Under the pieces are notes generated by a model. That model worked only from the letters and a program-made list of their open reading frames with translations. It had not been told where the DNA came from and searched no databases. Below, piece after piece: positions 16,031-24,249 of a DNA stretch of 32,642 nt (positions are counted from its first letter, which is position 1; each line of letters opens with the position of its first letter). The stretch spans positions 1 to 32,642 of the forward strand of contig DVIZ01000010.1 of the NCBI GenBank assembly GCA_018710905.1, read 5' to 3'. Both the position numbers and the translations under genes were made by a program. Source of the stretch: Candidatus Scybalomonas excrementigallinarum (GTDB lineage: Bacteria; Bacillota; Clostridia; Lachnospirales; Lachnospiraceae).

Positions 16031-17371
16031 ATGGGAAAAAATAAGAAGGAACAAAAGCATAAAAAGAAAAATGATTCTTCGGATTTAGGGAAACAAATAG
16101 AAGATTTAGTGCAAGATGCCATTGACAATTGGGATTTTGATGAGCTCTCAAAAAGTGTTGGAAATACAATAAAACAGTGGAATGATGAATTAAATACTTC
16201 CTTTCAGAAGTCATTTTCTAGTACGAAAAAAGATATCCATTCTGCGTGGCAAGATGTAAAAGAAGATCTGTTTTATGCCGTTGATGGGGCGAAAAAAGAT
16301 GTAATGCGTTCTATGGAAGCGGAAAAAAAGCGAAAAGAACTTAGAAATTCTAGAAGAAAAGGTGCTGTGCACTATGGAAAAAAGAAGATTCAAGAAAAAA
16401 TTATAGAAGGACAGTTAGAAATTCCAGTTCGAAAAAGAGCGCCATTAAAAGTAAAAGGAACGTTATATACGGTTTTTGCTTCTTTATGTCTAGCTGGATT
16501 TGGAATTGCTACGCTTATTTTTGGAATTTTATGGATGATAACCGGCGGTTTTATGAATTTCTTTATCGGTTTTTTAATTCCGACAATATTGTCAGCAGCA
16601 TTTTTAGGAGAAGGAATTGAGCTTTTACAAAAGAACCAGAGGATGATGCGCTATATTTCTTTATTAAGAGCAAAAGGATATGTGGATATTAAAGAATTGG
16701 CGCAATATGTTGGTATTAAGAAGAGAAAAGTATTAAAAGAAGTAAAGGAAATGCTCGCATTAGGAGCTCTTCCAGAAGGACATCTTGATCGTAATGAGAC
16801 ATGTCTAATTGGAACGGATGAAATCTATCATCAATATCAAGAACTAGAGCAGAGGCGATATGAAAACGAGAAGCTAGAAGAAGAGCGACAAAAAGAACAA
16901 GAGAATATGTCGGAAGAGATGCGCTATATTTTTAAAGAAATTGAAGAAGGAAGACGATTCATTGAAGAAATTCGGGCAGTCAATCGAGACATATCAGAGC
17001 CAATTATTTCAGAAAAAATAGCTCGTTTAGAAAATATTTCAGAGAAAATCTTCCAATATGTGGAAGAGAATCCAGCTAAAGTAGAAGAAATTCGAAGGCT
17101 GAAAAATTATTATTTGCCAACGATGTTGAAATTAGTTCGTACTTATGAAAAGTTAGAAGATAGTGATGTTTCTGGTGCAAACCAAAAGAAAATTCGAACA
17201 GAGATTGAAGATACGTTAGATACGATGAATACGGCATTAGAGACTATGTATGATGACTTATATTCCGCAGAAGCTATGGATGTGTCCGCAGATATTTCTG
17301 TGTTGAAAACGATTCTTGCAAGAGAAGGACTTGTAAAGAATGAATTAGAAAAGACAAAGGAGGAGAAATAA
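16031..17371 (+). CDS. xpaC: XpaC-family membrane protein (5-bromo-4-chloroindolyl phosphate hydrolysis family)
   Basis: 446-residue membrane-anchored protein. A charged N-terminal part (about 1-140, rich in Lys, Asp and Glu) is followed by two adjacent membrane segments (about 145-170 and 172-193: TLYTVFASLCLAGFGIATLI, then FFIGFLIPTILSAAFLG). Next is a winged-helix-like stretch (LRAKGYVDIKELAQYVGIKK) and a C-terminal coiled coil. The family name comes from an indicator-dye phenotype; biochemical role is not established. ATG 16031 follows GGAG; an in-frame ATG at 15959 overlaps the promoter. telA starts 1 nt after its stop, the usual pairing, which suggests the two proteins work together, possibly in envelope stress. 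Confidence 0.82.
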   Translation: MGKNKKEQKHKKKNDSSDLGKQIEDLVQDAIDNWDFDELSKSVGNTIKQWNDELNTSFQKSFSSTKKDIHSAWQDVKEDLFYAVDGAKKDVMRSMEAEKKRKELRNSRRKGAVHYGKKKIQEKIIEGQLEIPVRKRAPLKVKGTLYTVFASLCLAGFGIATLIFGILWMITGGFMNFFIGFLIPTILSAAFLGEGIELLQKNQRMMRYISLLRAKGYVDIKELAQYVGIKKRKVLKEVKEMLALGALPEGHLDRNETCLIGTDEIYHQYQELEQRRYENEKLEEERQKEQENMSEEMRYIFKEIEEGRRFIEEIRAVNRDISEPIISEKIARLENISEKIFQYVEENPAKVEEIRRLKNYYLPTMLKLVRTYEKLEDSDVSGANQKKIRTEIEDTLDTMNTALETMYDDLYSAEAMDVSADISVLKTILAREGLVKNELEKTKEEK

Positions 17372-17372
17372 A

Positions 17373-18521
17373 ATGAGTGATTTAGAGGAAATGTTAAAAG
17401 AAACACCAACTCTGACATTTGAGCCTTTTCCAGAAGAAAAAAAGGAAGCCGTTTTGGTAGAAGAGAAAAAAACAGAGCAAGTGGCAGAAGAAATTCCATT
17501 AAGTGAAGAAGAAAAGAAAATGGTAGAACAATTTTCAAAACAGATTGATCTTGCCAATTCCAATCAAGTGTTACAATATGGCGCAGGGGCTCAAAAAAAG
17601 ATGGCTGATTTTTCAGAAAGTGCTCTTGGTCATGTAAAGAATAAAGACTTAGGGGAAATTGGGCAAATGCTTTCCAATGTTGTGATGGAGTTAAAGAACT
17701 TTGATGTTGAGGAAGAAGAAAAAGGTGGGTTATTTGGATTTTTTAAAAAGACAAACAATCGCATTAATACAATGAAAGCGAAATATGCAAAAGCAGAGTC
17801 TAATGTAACCGAAATTTGCAATCTATTAGAAAAGCATCAAATTCAGCTTTTAAAAGATGTTGCAGTTCTTGATCAGTTATATGAGTTAAATAAAAATTAT
17901 TATAAAGAACTTACCATGTACATTTTGGCTGGAAAACAAAAGTTATCAAAAGTTCAAAAAGAAGAGTTACCGATTTTAATGGAAAAAGCAAATCGCACAG
18001 GGCTTCCAGAAGATGCACAGGCGGTAAATGATTTAAATGCTTTATGCAATCGTTTTGAAAAGAAAATTCACGACTTAGAGTTGACGCGAATGATTTCTGT
18101 GCAGATGGCACCTCAGATCCGTTTAGTGCAAAATAATGATACAACTATGTCTGAGAAAATCCAGTCAACGATTGTCAATACCATTCCCCTTTGGAAAAGT
18201 CAGATGGTATTAGCTCTTGGAATTGCACATTCTGAACAGGCGGTGAGGGCGCAAAGAGAAGTAACGGATATGACCAATGAGTTGTTGAGAAAGAATGCAG
18301 AAGCATTAAAAATGGCAACAGTAGAAACTGCAAGAGAATCTGAAAGAGGAATTGTAGATATTGAAACATTAAAATATACAAATGAATCTTTAATCTCTAC
18401 GTTAGATGAAGTATTACAGATCCAAGTGGAAGGAAGACAAAAACGAATCGAAGCAGAAGAAGAGTTAGCAAAAATAGAAGGAGAATTAAAAGCGAAGCTT
18501 CTTCAATATGCAAAACCGTGA
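17373..18521 (+). CDS. telA: TelA-family toxic anion resistance protein
   Basis: 382-residue soluble, largely helical protein of the TelA/KlaA family, linked in various bacteria to tellurite resistance and envelope-antibiotic tolerance. Seen: an acidic N-terminal tail, the core GAGAQKKMADFSESALGHVK, LGEIGQMLSNVVMELKNF, GLFGFFKKTNNRINTMKAKY, LLKDVAVLDQLYELNKNYY and the conserved end IVNTIPLWKSQMVLALGIAH. Normal length. GGAGG precedes the ATG. Same transcription unit as xpaC. The molecular activity is unknown for the family; resistance to a specific anion should not be assumed. Confidence 0.88.
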   Translation: MSDLEEMLKETPTLTFEPFPEEKKEAVLVEEKKTEQVAEEIPLSEEEKKMVEQFSKQIDLANSNQVLQYGAGAQKKMADFSESALGHVKNKDLGEIGQMLSNVVMELKNFDVEEEEKGGLFGFFKKTNNRINTMKAKYAKAESNVTEICNLLEKHQIQLLKDVAVLDQLYELNKNYYKELTMYILAGKQKLSKVQKEELPILMEKANRTGLPEDAQAVNDLNALCNRFEKKIHDLELTRMISVQMAPQIRLVQNNDTTMSEKIQSTIVNTIPLWKSQMVLALGIAHSEQAVRAQREVTDMTNELLRKNAEALKMATVETARESERGIVDIETLKYTNESLISTLDEVLQIQVEGRQKRIEAEEELAKIEGELKAKLLQYAKP

Positions 18522-18601
18522 GAAACATAATAGATGCAAGTCTGTTTCTTATCATTTGAGTTATGTTTTTTGTAAAAAGTATTAAGAAAAGAGGAGAAGA
18601 T

Positions 18602-18952
18602 ATGACAGGACAAGAAGCATTTCAAGAATTAGGTTTTCCTTATGAGGAATTAGTAGCTCGATTTTCTGGAAATGAAAAGCTGGCAGAGCGGTTTTTAAAG
18701 AAATTTGTAGAAGATAAAACGTATGGTGCGTTGTGTCAAGCAATAGAGGAAGATGATTATGCTAAAATAGAAGGTTTTGCACATACGTTAAAAGGAGTTG
18801 CTGCTAATTTAGGTTTGCAATCAATTTTTCATTATGCAGAGGCAGTAGTAAAAGCAGTCCGACAAAAACAGTATTCAGAAATTCCACCGTTATTTGAACT
18901 GCTACAACAAAGTTATGAACAAGTGATTTTTGTGTTAAAACAATTAGATTAA
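18602..18952 (+). CDS. Stand-alone Hpt (histidine phosphotransfer) protein
   Basis: 116 residues forming one Hpt four-helix bundle. The motif FAHTLKGVAANLGL carries the phosphorylatable histidine H61. Such proteins shuttle phosphate between receiver domains in multistep phosphorelays. No histidine kinase or receiver gene is in the window, so its partners lie elsewhere. ATG 18602 follows GAGGAG; an in-frame ATG at 18563 has no such site. It lies 80 nt after telA with no terminator seen between, so it may share that transcript, and a strong hairpin follows it. Confidence 0.87.
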   Translation: MTGQEAFQELGFPYEELVARFSGNEKLAERFLKKFVEDKTYGALCQAIEEDDYAKIEGFAHTLKGVAANLGLQSIFHYAEAVVKAVRQKQYSEIPPLFELLQQSYEQVIFVLKQLD

Positions 18953-18993
18953 AAAAAGAAACTTCCTAATAAAAATAGGAAGTTTCTTTTTTT
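18951..18993. terminator. Bidirectional terminator between the Hpt gene and glgP
   Basis: A perfect 18-bp inverted repeat (18951-18968 with 18976-18993), A-rich on the left and T-rich on the right, serves both converging units. Confidence 0.9.
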
Positions 18994-19031
18994 AGATTGC
19001 TTTATTTGTTTTTTTATGCTCTTTTAAGAAA

Positions 19032-21299
19032 TTATCCTCTTAAATGCCAAATATCGTTTTCGTACTGAGCGATTGTACGGTCTGCAGAGAAGAAACCAGC
19101 TTTTGAAATATTGATTAACATTTTCTTAGCCCATGTCATAGAATCTTCATAATCAGCAAATACTTGTTCTTTTACTTTAATATAATCATTGATATCAAGA
19201 AGTGTCATAAACCAGTCTTTTCCAACGATTTCTTTATGAAGGCGTTCTAATTTTTCACTATCACCGATGGTTGTAATTTCGTCGCTAATGATAAAGTCAA
19301 CCATTTCTTTAATATGAGCATCCTTTTCATAAAAATCTTTGGAACAATAATCCGCTTTTTCATAATGTTCGATTACTTGTTCGCTAGATTCTCCAAATAC
19401 ATAAATATTATCTTCACCAACAAGTTCAGCGATTTCCACGTTTGCACCATCTAAAGTTCCAAGGGTAACAGCACCATTTAACATGAATTTCATGTTACCA
19501 GTACCAGAAGCTTCTTTGGATGCTAAAGAAATTTGTTCGGAAACATCACAAGCAGGAATTAACTTTTCAGCAGCACTAACATTGTAGTTTTCTACCATAA
19601 CAATTTTCATGTATGGGCTCACTTCCGGATCGTTGTTTACTAATTCTTGTAAGCAGAGAATTAAGTGAATAATATCTTTTGCAATAATATAAGCAGGAGC
19701 CGCTTTTGCACCAAAAATAAAGGTAATAGGAGTGGAAGGCTTGTTCCCATTTTTGATTTCCATATACTTATGAATGATATAAAGAGCATTCATCTGTTGG
19801 CGTTTATATTCATGAAGACGTTTGATTTGAATATCAAAAATAGAATTTTCATCAATTTCTTCTCCAACATTTTTAAGAATAAAGTTTTTCAACTGAATTT
19901 TCGCTTCTTTTTTAATAGCAAGCAATTGCTTTAAACTTTCTTCATCATTTAAAAATTCACCTAATTTTTGAAGCTCTTCTGCATCTTTCTTAAAGCCATT
20001 TCCGATACGTTGTTCAATAAAAGAAGTAAGTGGATGGTTACAATGCATTAACCAACGACGGAACGTAATACCATTTGTCTTATTATTAAATTTCTCAGGA
20101 TAGATTTCATAGAAATTCTTTAATTCGCTATTTTTAAGAATATCTGTGTGGAGAGCAGCAACGCCGTTGATGCTAAACCCATAATGAATATCCATGTGTG
20201 CCATATGAACACGCTCTTCTTCATCGATAATTGCCACAGAAGGATCATCAAATTTTTCTTTTACAGCCTTATCTAAGTTATGGATAATTGGCATTAAGTG
20301 TGGAACGATTTCTTCTAAATAATGCACTGGCCATTTTTCAAGAGCTTCTGCTAAAATAGTATGATTCGTATAAGCACACATATTTGTTACAATCGTAGAT
20401 GCCTCTTCAAAAGAAATGCCTTCTTTCATTAAAAGACGGATAAATTCAGGAATTACAAGGCTTGGATGAGTATCGTTGATCTGAACAACAACATATTCAG
20501 CTAAATCATGAAGATTGGAACCACGGCTTTTTGCTTCTTCTAAAATGAATTGAGCACCATTACTTACCATAAAGTATTGTTGGTAAATACGAAGTTGATG
20601 TCCTGCTTCATCGCTATCATCAGGATAGAGGAAGAGTGTTAAATTTTCTTTAATATCGGTCTTGTCAAAGGAAATGCCTTTTTTCACAATGGTTTCATTA
20701 ACAGAGTCTAAGTCAAATAAATGAAGTTTATTCACTTTATTTTCATATCCAATGACATCAATATCATATAGAGTAGAAGTCAATGTGAAATCTTTAAATG
20801 GCACTTCATAAGAATGTGCTGTTTTTGTTAACCAGCTATTTTTTTCAATCCAAGGATTTGGTGTTTCTGACTGACTATGATTTTCAAATACTTGTTTAAA
20901 TAAACCTAAGTGGTAGTTAAGACCAATTCCATCTCCAGGAAGTCCTAATGTTGCAATGGAATCTAAAAAGCAAGCGGCAAGACGTCCTAATCCACCATTT
21001 CCTAAAGATGGTTCTGGTTCTGCTGTTTCCACTTTGGAAATTGATTTTCCGTTTTCTTCTAAAAACTTAGCCACTTCGTCATAAATTCCTAAATTAATTA
21101 AGTTGTTAGAAAGTAGTTTTCCAATTAAAAATTCAGCAGAAATGTAATAAAGTTTTTTCTTTCCTTCATTGATTCCACGGTTTTTTGCTTCTTCTTTTAC
21201 TAAGGAAAGAAGAGCAAAATATAATTCTTTTTCAGAACAAGCTTTTGCTGGCTTTTGATACATTTGTTCTATTAAATTTTGTAATTTTTCTGTTATCAT
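19032..21299 (-). CDS. glgP: Glycogen/alpha-glucan phosphorylase
   Basis: GT35 enzyme releasing glucose-1-phosphate from glycogen or maltodextrin in the cytoplasm. 755 residues, close to the shorter Clostridia-type members. Seen: [18 protein letters not shown] near the N-terminus, [28 protein letters not shown] and the PLP site [15 protein letters not shown] with the lysine at about residue 603. ATG 21299 follows GGAGG by 7 nt; an in-frame ATG at 21335 lacks a site. No other glg genes are adjacent; the nearest upstream gene on the strand is an AraC regulator. Confidence 0.96.
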   Translation of the reverse strand: MITEKLQNLIEQMYQKPAKACSEKELYFALLSLVKEEAKNRGINEGKKKLYYISAEFLIGKLLSNNLINLGIYDEVAKFLEENGKSISKVETAEPEPSLGNGGLGRLAACFLDSIATLGLPGDGIGLNYHLGLFKQVFENHSQSETPNPWIEKNSWLTKTAHSYEVPFKDFTLTSTLYDIDVIGYENKVNKLHLFDLDSVNETIVKKGISFDKTDIKENLTLFLYPDDSDEAGHQLRIYQQYFMVSNGAQFILEEAKSRGSNLHDLAEYVVVQINDTHPSLVIPEFIRLLMKEGISFEEASTIVTNMCAYTNHTILAEALEKWPVHYLEEIVPHLMPIIHNLDKAVKEKFDDPSVAIIDEEERVHMAHMDIHYGFSINGVAALHTDILKNSELKNFYEIYPEKFNNKTNGITFRRWLMHCNHPLTSFIEQRIGNGFKKDAEELQKLGEFLNDEESLKQLLAIKKEAKIQLKNFILKNVGEEIDENSIFDIQIKRLHEYKRQQMNALYIIHKYMEIKNGNKPSTPITFIFGAKAAPAYIIAKDIIHLILCLQELVNNDPEVSPYMKIVMVENYNVSAAEKLIPACDVSEQISLASKEASGTGNMKFMLNGAVTLGTLDGANVEIAELVGEDNIYVFGESSEQVIEHYEKADYCSKDFYEKDAHIKEMVDFIISDEITTIGDSEKLERLHKEIVGKDWFMTLLDINDYIKVKEQVFADYEDSMTWAKKMLINISKAGFFSADRTIAQYENDIWHLRG

Positions 21300-21391
21300 T
21301 ATAATACCTCCAATAAGAGTATTTTCAGTTTTCATGCCATAATAGTGAAAAATTAAGTTGTTTCATAAAATAAGAAAAAACTTGAAAATAC

Positions 21392-21444
21392 GTTATATAT
21401 AAAAATTTCTTTATAAACAATGAGTTGCTTTTGATAACATTATC
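21392..21444 (-). promoter_or_regulatory. glgP promoter with a nearby palindrome
   Basis: Minus strand: TTGTTT (21415-21420), 17 nt, TATAAC (21392-21397). A palindrome GATAA-CA-TTATC (21433-21444) lies 12 nt upstream of the -35, a position suited to an activator such as the neighbouring AraC protein; that link is inference. Confidence 0.45.
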
Positions 21445-21481
21445 GTATCATAATGAATAAAGAAAAAATAGCACGATCCTG

Positions 21482-22378
21482 TTATGAAATGGTACAATTC
21501 TTGCGCAGTTTTTGTGGAGTCATCCCATTTTCTTCCTGAAATTTTCGGATAAAGTAACTCGTGTTGTGAAAGCCAACTTCTAAGGCGATTTCTGTAATCG
21601 AATGATCCGAATGAAACAATAAATGTTTGGATTTTTCGAGTCGCAAATGGTTAATATAGGAAATCAAAGTTTTACCAGTATATTGTTTAAATACTTTCAT
21701 AAAATAATAATCACTATAATGTACCATAGCAGCTAGCTCTTTTACCGAAAGGTCTTCTTGGTAATGCGAATCAATATAATTTAAAGCTGTTTTAATAGAA
21801 GAGAGTTTTTTCGTATCCGTTTGGTCGGAAGGGATAATATATTCTCCACTTGCTAATTCATAAAAAAGAAGAAATAAAAGTCCCTTTAATTTCACATAAT
21901 AAAAAGGTTCTTTTTTTATTCCATCCTCTATAATCGCTAGGAAAATATGATGGATATTTTCGTAATGGGCATCCTTTGGTTTTATAATATGGACAAAATC
22001 AGCCTGTTTATTCATAAGCATGTGGATCAGTTTTTCGTGACAAAGGTCGCCAGCGATTCCAGAGAGAATGACTAAGTCAAAGACAAGGCTTTTAAAGTAT
22101 AAAATATTTTTTAAATCACTTTTTAGATGGTGAACCGCTTCTTTATTGATGAGAGCAAAGTCGCCTGCTTGGATTCGAAATGTATTTTCGTTAATGCGCA
22201 AAATACCACTTCCTTTTTCTATGTAGATAATTTCCATTTCTTCATGCCAATGGGTATAAATCGAATGAAAAATTTCACAATTATCGTCATAAATATCTAA
22301 GGGAAGCTCAAATGTACCATGGGGATTTAGCTCTTTTAGTGTATCATCAACATGTTTTTTATCAATTTTTTTTATCAT
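21482..22378 (-). CDS. AraC-family transcriptional regulator
   Basis: 298 residues: an N-terminal cupin sensor domain (about 15-110; HWHEEMEIIYIEKGSG, then AGDFALINKEAVHHL) and a C-terminal pair of helix-turn-helix motifs (about 195-298; SVKELAAMVHYSDYYFMKVF, then SITEIALEVGFHNTSYFIRK). This layout is typical of sugar- or metabolite-responsive AraC regulators. ATG 22378 follows GGAGG; the in-frame extension to 22495 would run into the csp terminator. It lies 182 nt upstream of glgP on the same strand, so control of glgP or of itself is plausible but not shown. Confidence 0.9.
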   Translation of the reverse strand: MIKKIDKKHVDDTLKELNPHGTFELPLDIYDDNCEIFHSIYTHWHEEMEIIYIEKGSGILRINENTFRIQAGDFALINKEAVHHLKSDLKNILYFKSLVFDLVILSGIAGDLCHEKLIHMLMNKQADFVHIIKPKDAHYENIHHIFLAIIEDGIKKEPFYYVKLKGLLFLLFYELASGEYIIPSDQTDTKKLSSIKTALNYIDSHYQEDLSVKELAAMVHYSDYYFMKVFKQYTGKTLISYINHLRLEKSKHLLFHSDHSITEIALEVGFHNTSYFIRKFQEENGMTPQKLRKNCTIS

Positions 22379-22403
22379 ATTGCCTCCAGTTCTGCAAAGA
22401 AAA

Positions 22404-22433
22404 ATTATATGTTTCTTATGGTCCTTATTGTAA
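22404..22433 (-). promoter_or_regulatory. Promoter of the AraC regulator gene
   Basis: Minus strand: TTACAA (22428-22433), 18 nt, TATAAT (22404-22409), about 26 nt before the start codon. Confidence 0.6.
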
Positions 22434-22450
22434 CAGATACTGGGCAAAAG

Positions 22451-22482
22451 AAAAAGCCTCACAGTGAAACATACTGTGAGAC
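22451..22482 (-). terminator. Terminator of the cold-shock gene
   Basis: CTCACAGT (22458-22465) pairs with ACTGTGAG (22473-22480) across a 7-nt loop. On the minus strand it runs into CTTTTTCTTTT. Confidence 0.85.
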
Positions 22483-22501
22483 TTGAAAGGATCAACTTAA
22501 A

Positions 22502-22702
22502 TTATTGAACAACTACGTTAGTAGCCTGTGGTCCACGGTTACCTTCTTCAATATCAAAAGTAACATTTTGACCTTCTTCTAATGATTTAAAACCATCTGC
22601 TACGATAGCAGAAAAATGTACAAATACATCTTTTCCTTCTTCTGTTTTGATGAAGCCGTAGCCTTTTTCACTGTTGAACCATTTTACTGTACCCTTGTTC
22701 AT
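22502..22702 (-). CDS. csp: Cold-shock domain protein (CspA family)
   Basis: 66-residue single-strand nucleic-acid chaperone. Both RNA-binding motifs are present: RNP1 as KGYGFI and RNP2 as DVFVHF, within [18 protein letters not shown]. Length is typical. A strong AAGGAGG precedes the ATG. Monocistronic, with its own terminator. Its upstream region is long, AT-rich and full of inverted repeats, as expected for a cold-responsive leader. Confidence 0.97.
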   Translation of the reverse strand: MNKGTVKWFNSEKGYGFIKTEEGKDVFVHFSAIVADGFKSLEEGQNVTFDIEEGNRGPQATNVVVQ

Positions 22703-23021
22703 TGCGGTACCTCCTTAAATAAATAAAAAAATAAATAGAAATAAATGGAAATAAATCCATACTTATGAGTATTTGTATATTTTTTACTATACGATATACA
22801 AAAAAATTCATAAGTTACACATAGTTTTTATTATCATACACAAATCCCACATGATATAAAAAATATGTGAAGCTTATGAATTAACTCAACTGTGTTAATC
22901 ATACCATTAATGGTTAGAAATAGCAAGGAAAAATTGAAAAAATTTTTGAAAATTCAGAATTGGATGCCGTTTCCAAAATTTACATAATTTTGTCGAATTG
23001 TATTAACAAAATATGCAAGAC
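22703..23021 (-). promoter_or_regulatory. Long structured upstream region of csp
   Basis: No gene. Next to csp are tandem AAATAAAT-like units (22717-22757). Then come three inverted repeats: ATACT-TATG-AGTAT (22759-22772), TTTGTATA/TATACAAA (22772-22779 with 22795-22802), and a 19-nt pair matching at 17 positions (22805-22823 with 22864-22882). A perfect palindrome ACCATTAATGGT is at 22903-22914. The first three may fold in the csp leader; the last lies between divergent csp and hydE and may be an operator. Confidence 0.45.
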
Positions 23022-23050
23022 TTGTACGTTATCAGTTTTTGTGATATGCT
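23022..23050 (+). promoter_or_regulatory. Promoter of hydE-hydG
   Basis: TTGTAC (23022-23027), 17 nt, TATGCT (23045-23050). It implies a leader of roughly 100 nt holding two small hairpins, TGTCGT/ACGACA (23095-23122) and GGACA/TGTCC (23125-23144). Confidence 0.5.
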
Positions 23051-23160
23051 TAATATGCTGAACGATTAAGAAAGATGCAGCTAGAAAGGAAATATGTCGT
23101 AAGTGAAAAGAGTAAAACGACACAGGACAAAAAGAAGGTGTCCATCCGGTACGAGAGAAT

Positions 23161-24207
23161 ATGAAGCAAATATGGAATACAATTGAACGCTTAGAGAAAG
23201 AACGCTTTGTCTCGGATGAAGAGTTTAAAGCACTTATTACAACAGAGGATGAAGAAGCCGTAACAGAGTTATTAAAAAGAGGCAAAGAGGCATCCTTAAG
23301 ACAGTTCGGAAATAAAATTTATATTCGAGGGCTGATCGAAATAAGCAATTATTGTTGGAATGATTGTCTTTATTGCGGAATCCGTCATGGAAATAAGAAA
23401 GCAGAACGCTATCGTTTGACGAGAGAAGAGGTACTTTCTTGTTGTGAACAAGGATATGAGCTAGGATTTCGTACATTTGTATTGCAGGGAGGCGAAGACG
23501 CCTATTGGCGAGGAGAGCGTATGGAGGAATTAGTTTCTACCATTCGAGAAAAATATAGAGATTGTGCTATTACGCTTTCGCTCGGAGAAATGACAAAAGA
23601 AGAGTATCAACGTTTATATGATGCAGGTGCCAATCGATATTTACTTCGACATGAAACGGCTGTGAAAGAGCATTATAAGCAGCTTCATCCTGCCGAACTG
23701 TCTTTTGAGAATCGAAGAGAATGTCTTCGGTCTTTAAAAGAGATAGGATTTCAAGTAGGAAGTGGATTTATGGTAGGTTCACCTTATCAGACGGTTGATT
23801 ATTTAATAGAGGATCTTCACTTTTTATGGGATTTACAACCACATATGATAGGGATAGGGCCATTTCTATCGCATAAAGATACTCCATTTAAAGAACAGCC
23901 AAATGGAAGTATGGAAAGAACCCTTCGTATGATTGCAATTTTGCGATTAATGTTTCCAAAAAGCCTGATTCCATCGACAACCGCTCTTGGGACAATTGCA
24001 CCAGATGGGCGAGAAAGAGGAATATTAGCAGGAGCCAATGTTGTTATGCCAAATCTTTCTCCACAAAAGGAACGAAAGAAATATATGCTATATGACAATA
24101 AGATTGCCACAGGAGAAGAGGCAGCAGAAGGCCTTTGGCGTTTAAAGAAGCGTATGGAAGCCATTGAATATGAAATTGTGACGGCAAGAGGAGATTTTCC
24201 AGAGTAG
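23161..24207 (+). CDS. hydE: [FeFe]-hydrogenase maturase HydE (radical SAM)
   Basis: Radical-SAM enzyme that takes the HydG product onward in building the dithiomethylamine-bridged diiron subcluster of the H-cluster. 348 residues with the CX3CX2C cluster motif CWNDCLYC (C65, C69, C72) after IEISNYC, then FVLQGGEDAYW, LSLGEMTKEEY, YLLRHETA and the C-terminal NVVMPNLSPQKERKKYMLYDNK. The second, non-essential cluster cysteines known in some HydE proteins are absent. The ribosome site before ATG 23161 is weak (GAGAG). hydG follows after 42 nt. Confidence 0.95.
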   Translation: MKQIWNTIERLEKERFVSDEEFKALITTEDEEAVTELLKRGKEASLRQFGNKIYIRGLIEISNYCWNDCLYCGIRHGNKKAERYRLTREEVLSCCEQGYELGFRTFVLQGGEDAYWRGERMEELVSTIREKYRDCAITLSLGEMTKEEYQRLYDAGANRYLLRHETAVKEHYKQLHPAELSFENRRECLRSLKEIGFQVGSGFMVGSPYQTVDYLIEDLHFLWDLQPHMIGIGPFLSHKDTPFKEQPNGSMERTLRMIAILRLMFPKSLIPSTTALGTIAPDGRERGILAGANVVMPNLSPQKERKKYMLYDNKIATGEEAAEGLWRLKKRMEAIEYEIVTARGDFPE

Positions 24208-24249
24208 TGGTAATAGGGAACGAAGAAATAGAAAGAAGAGGAAAAGAAA

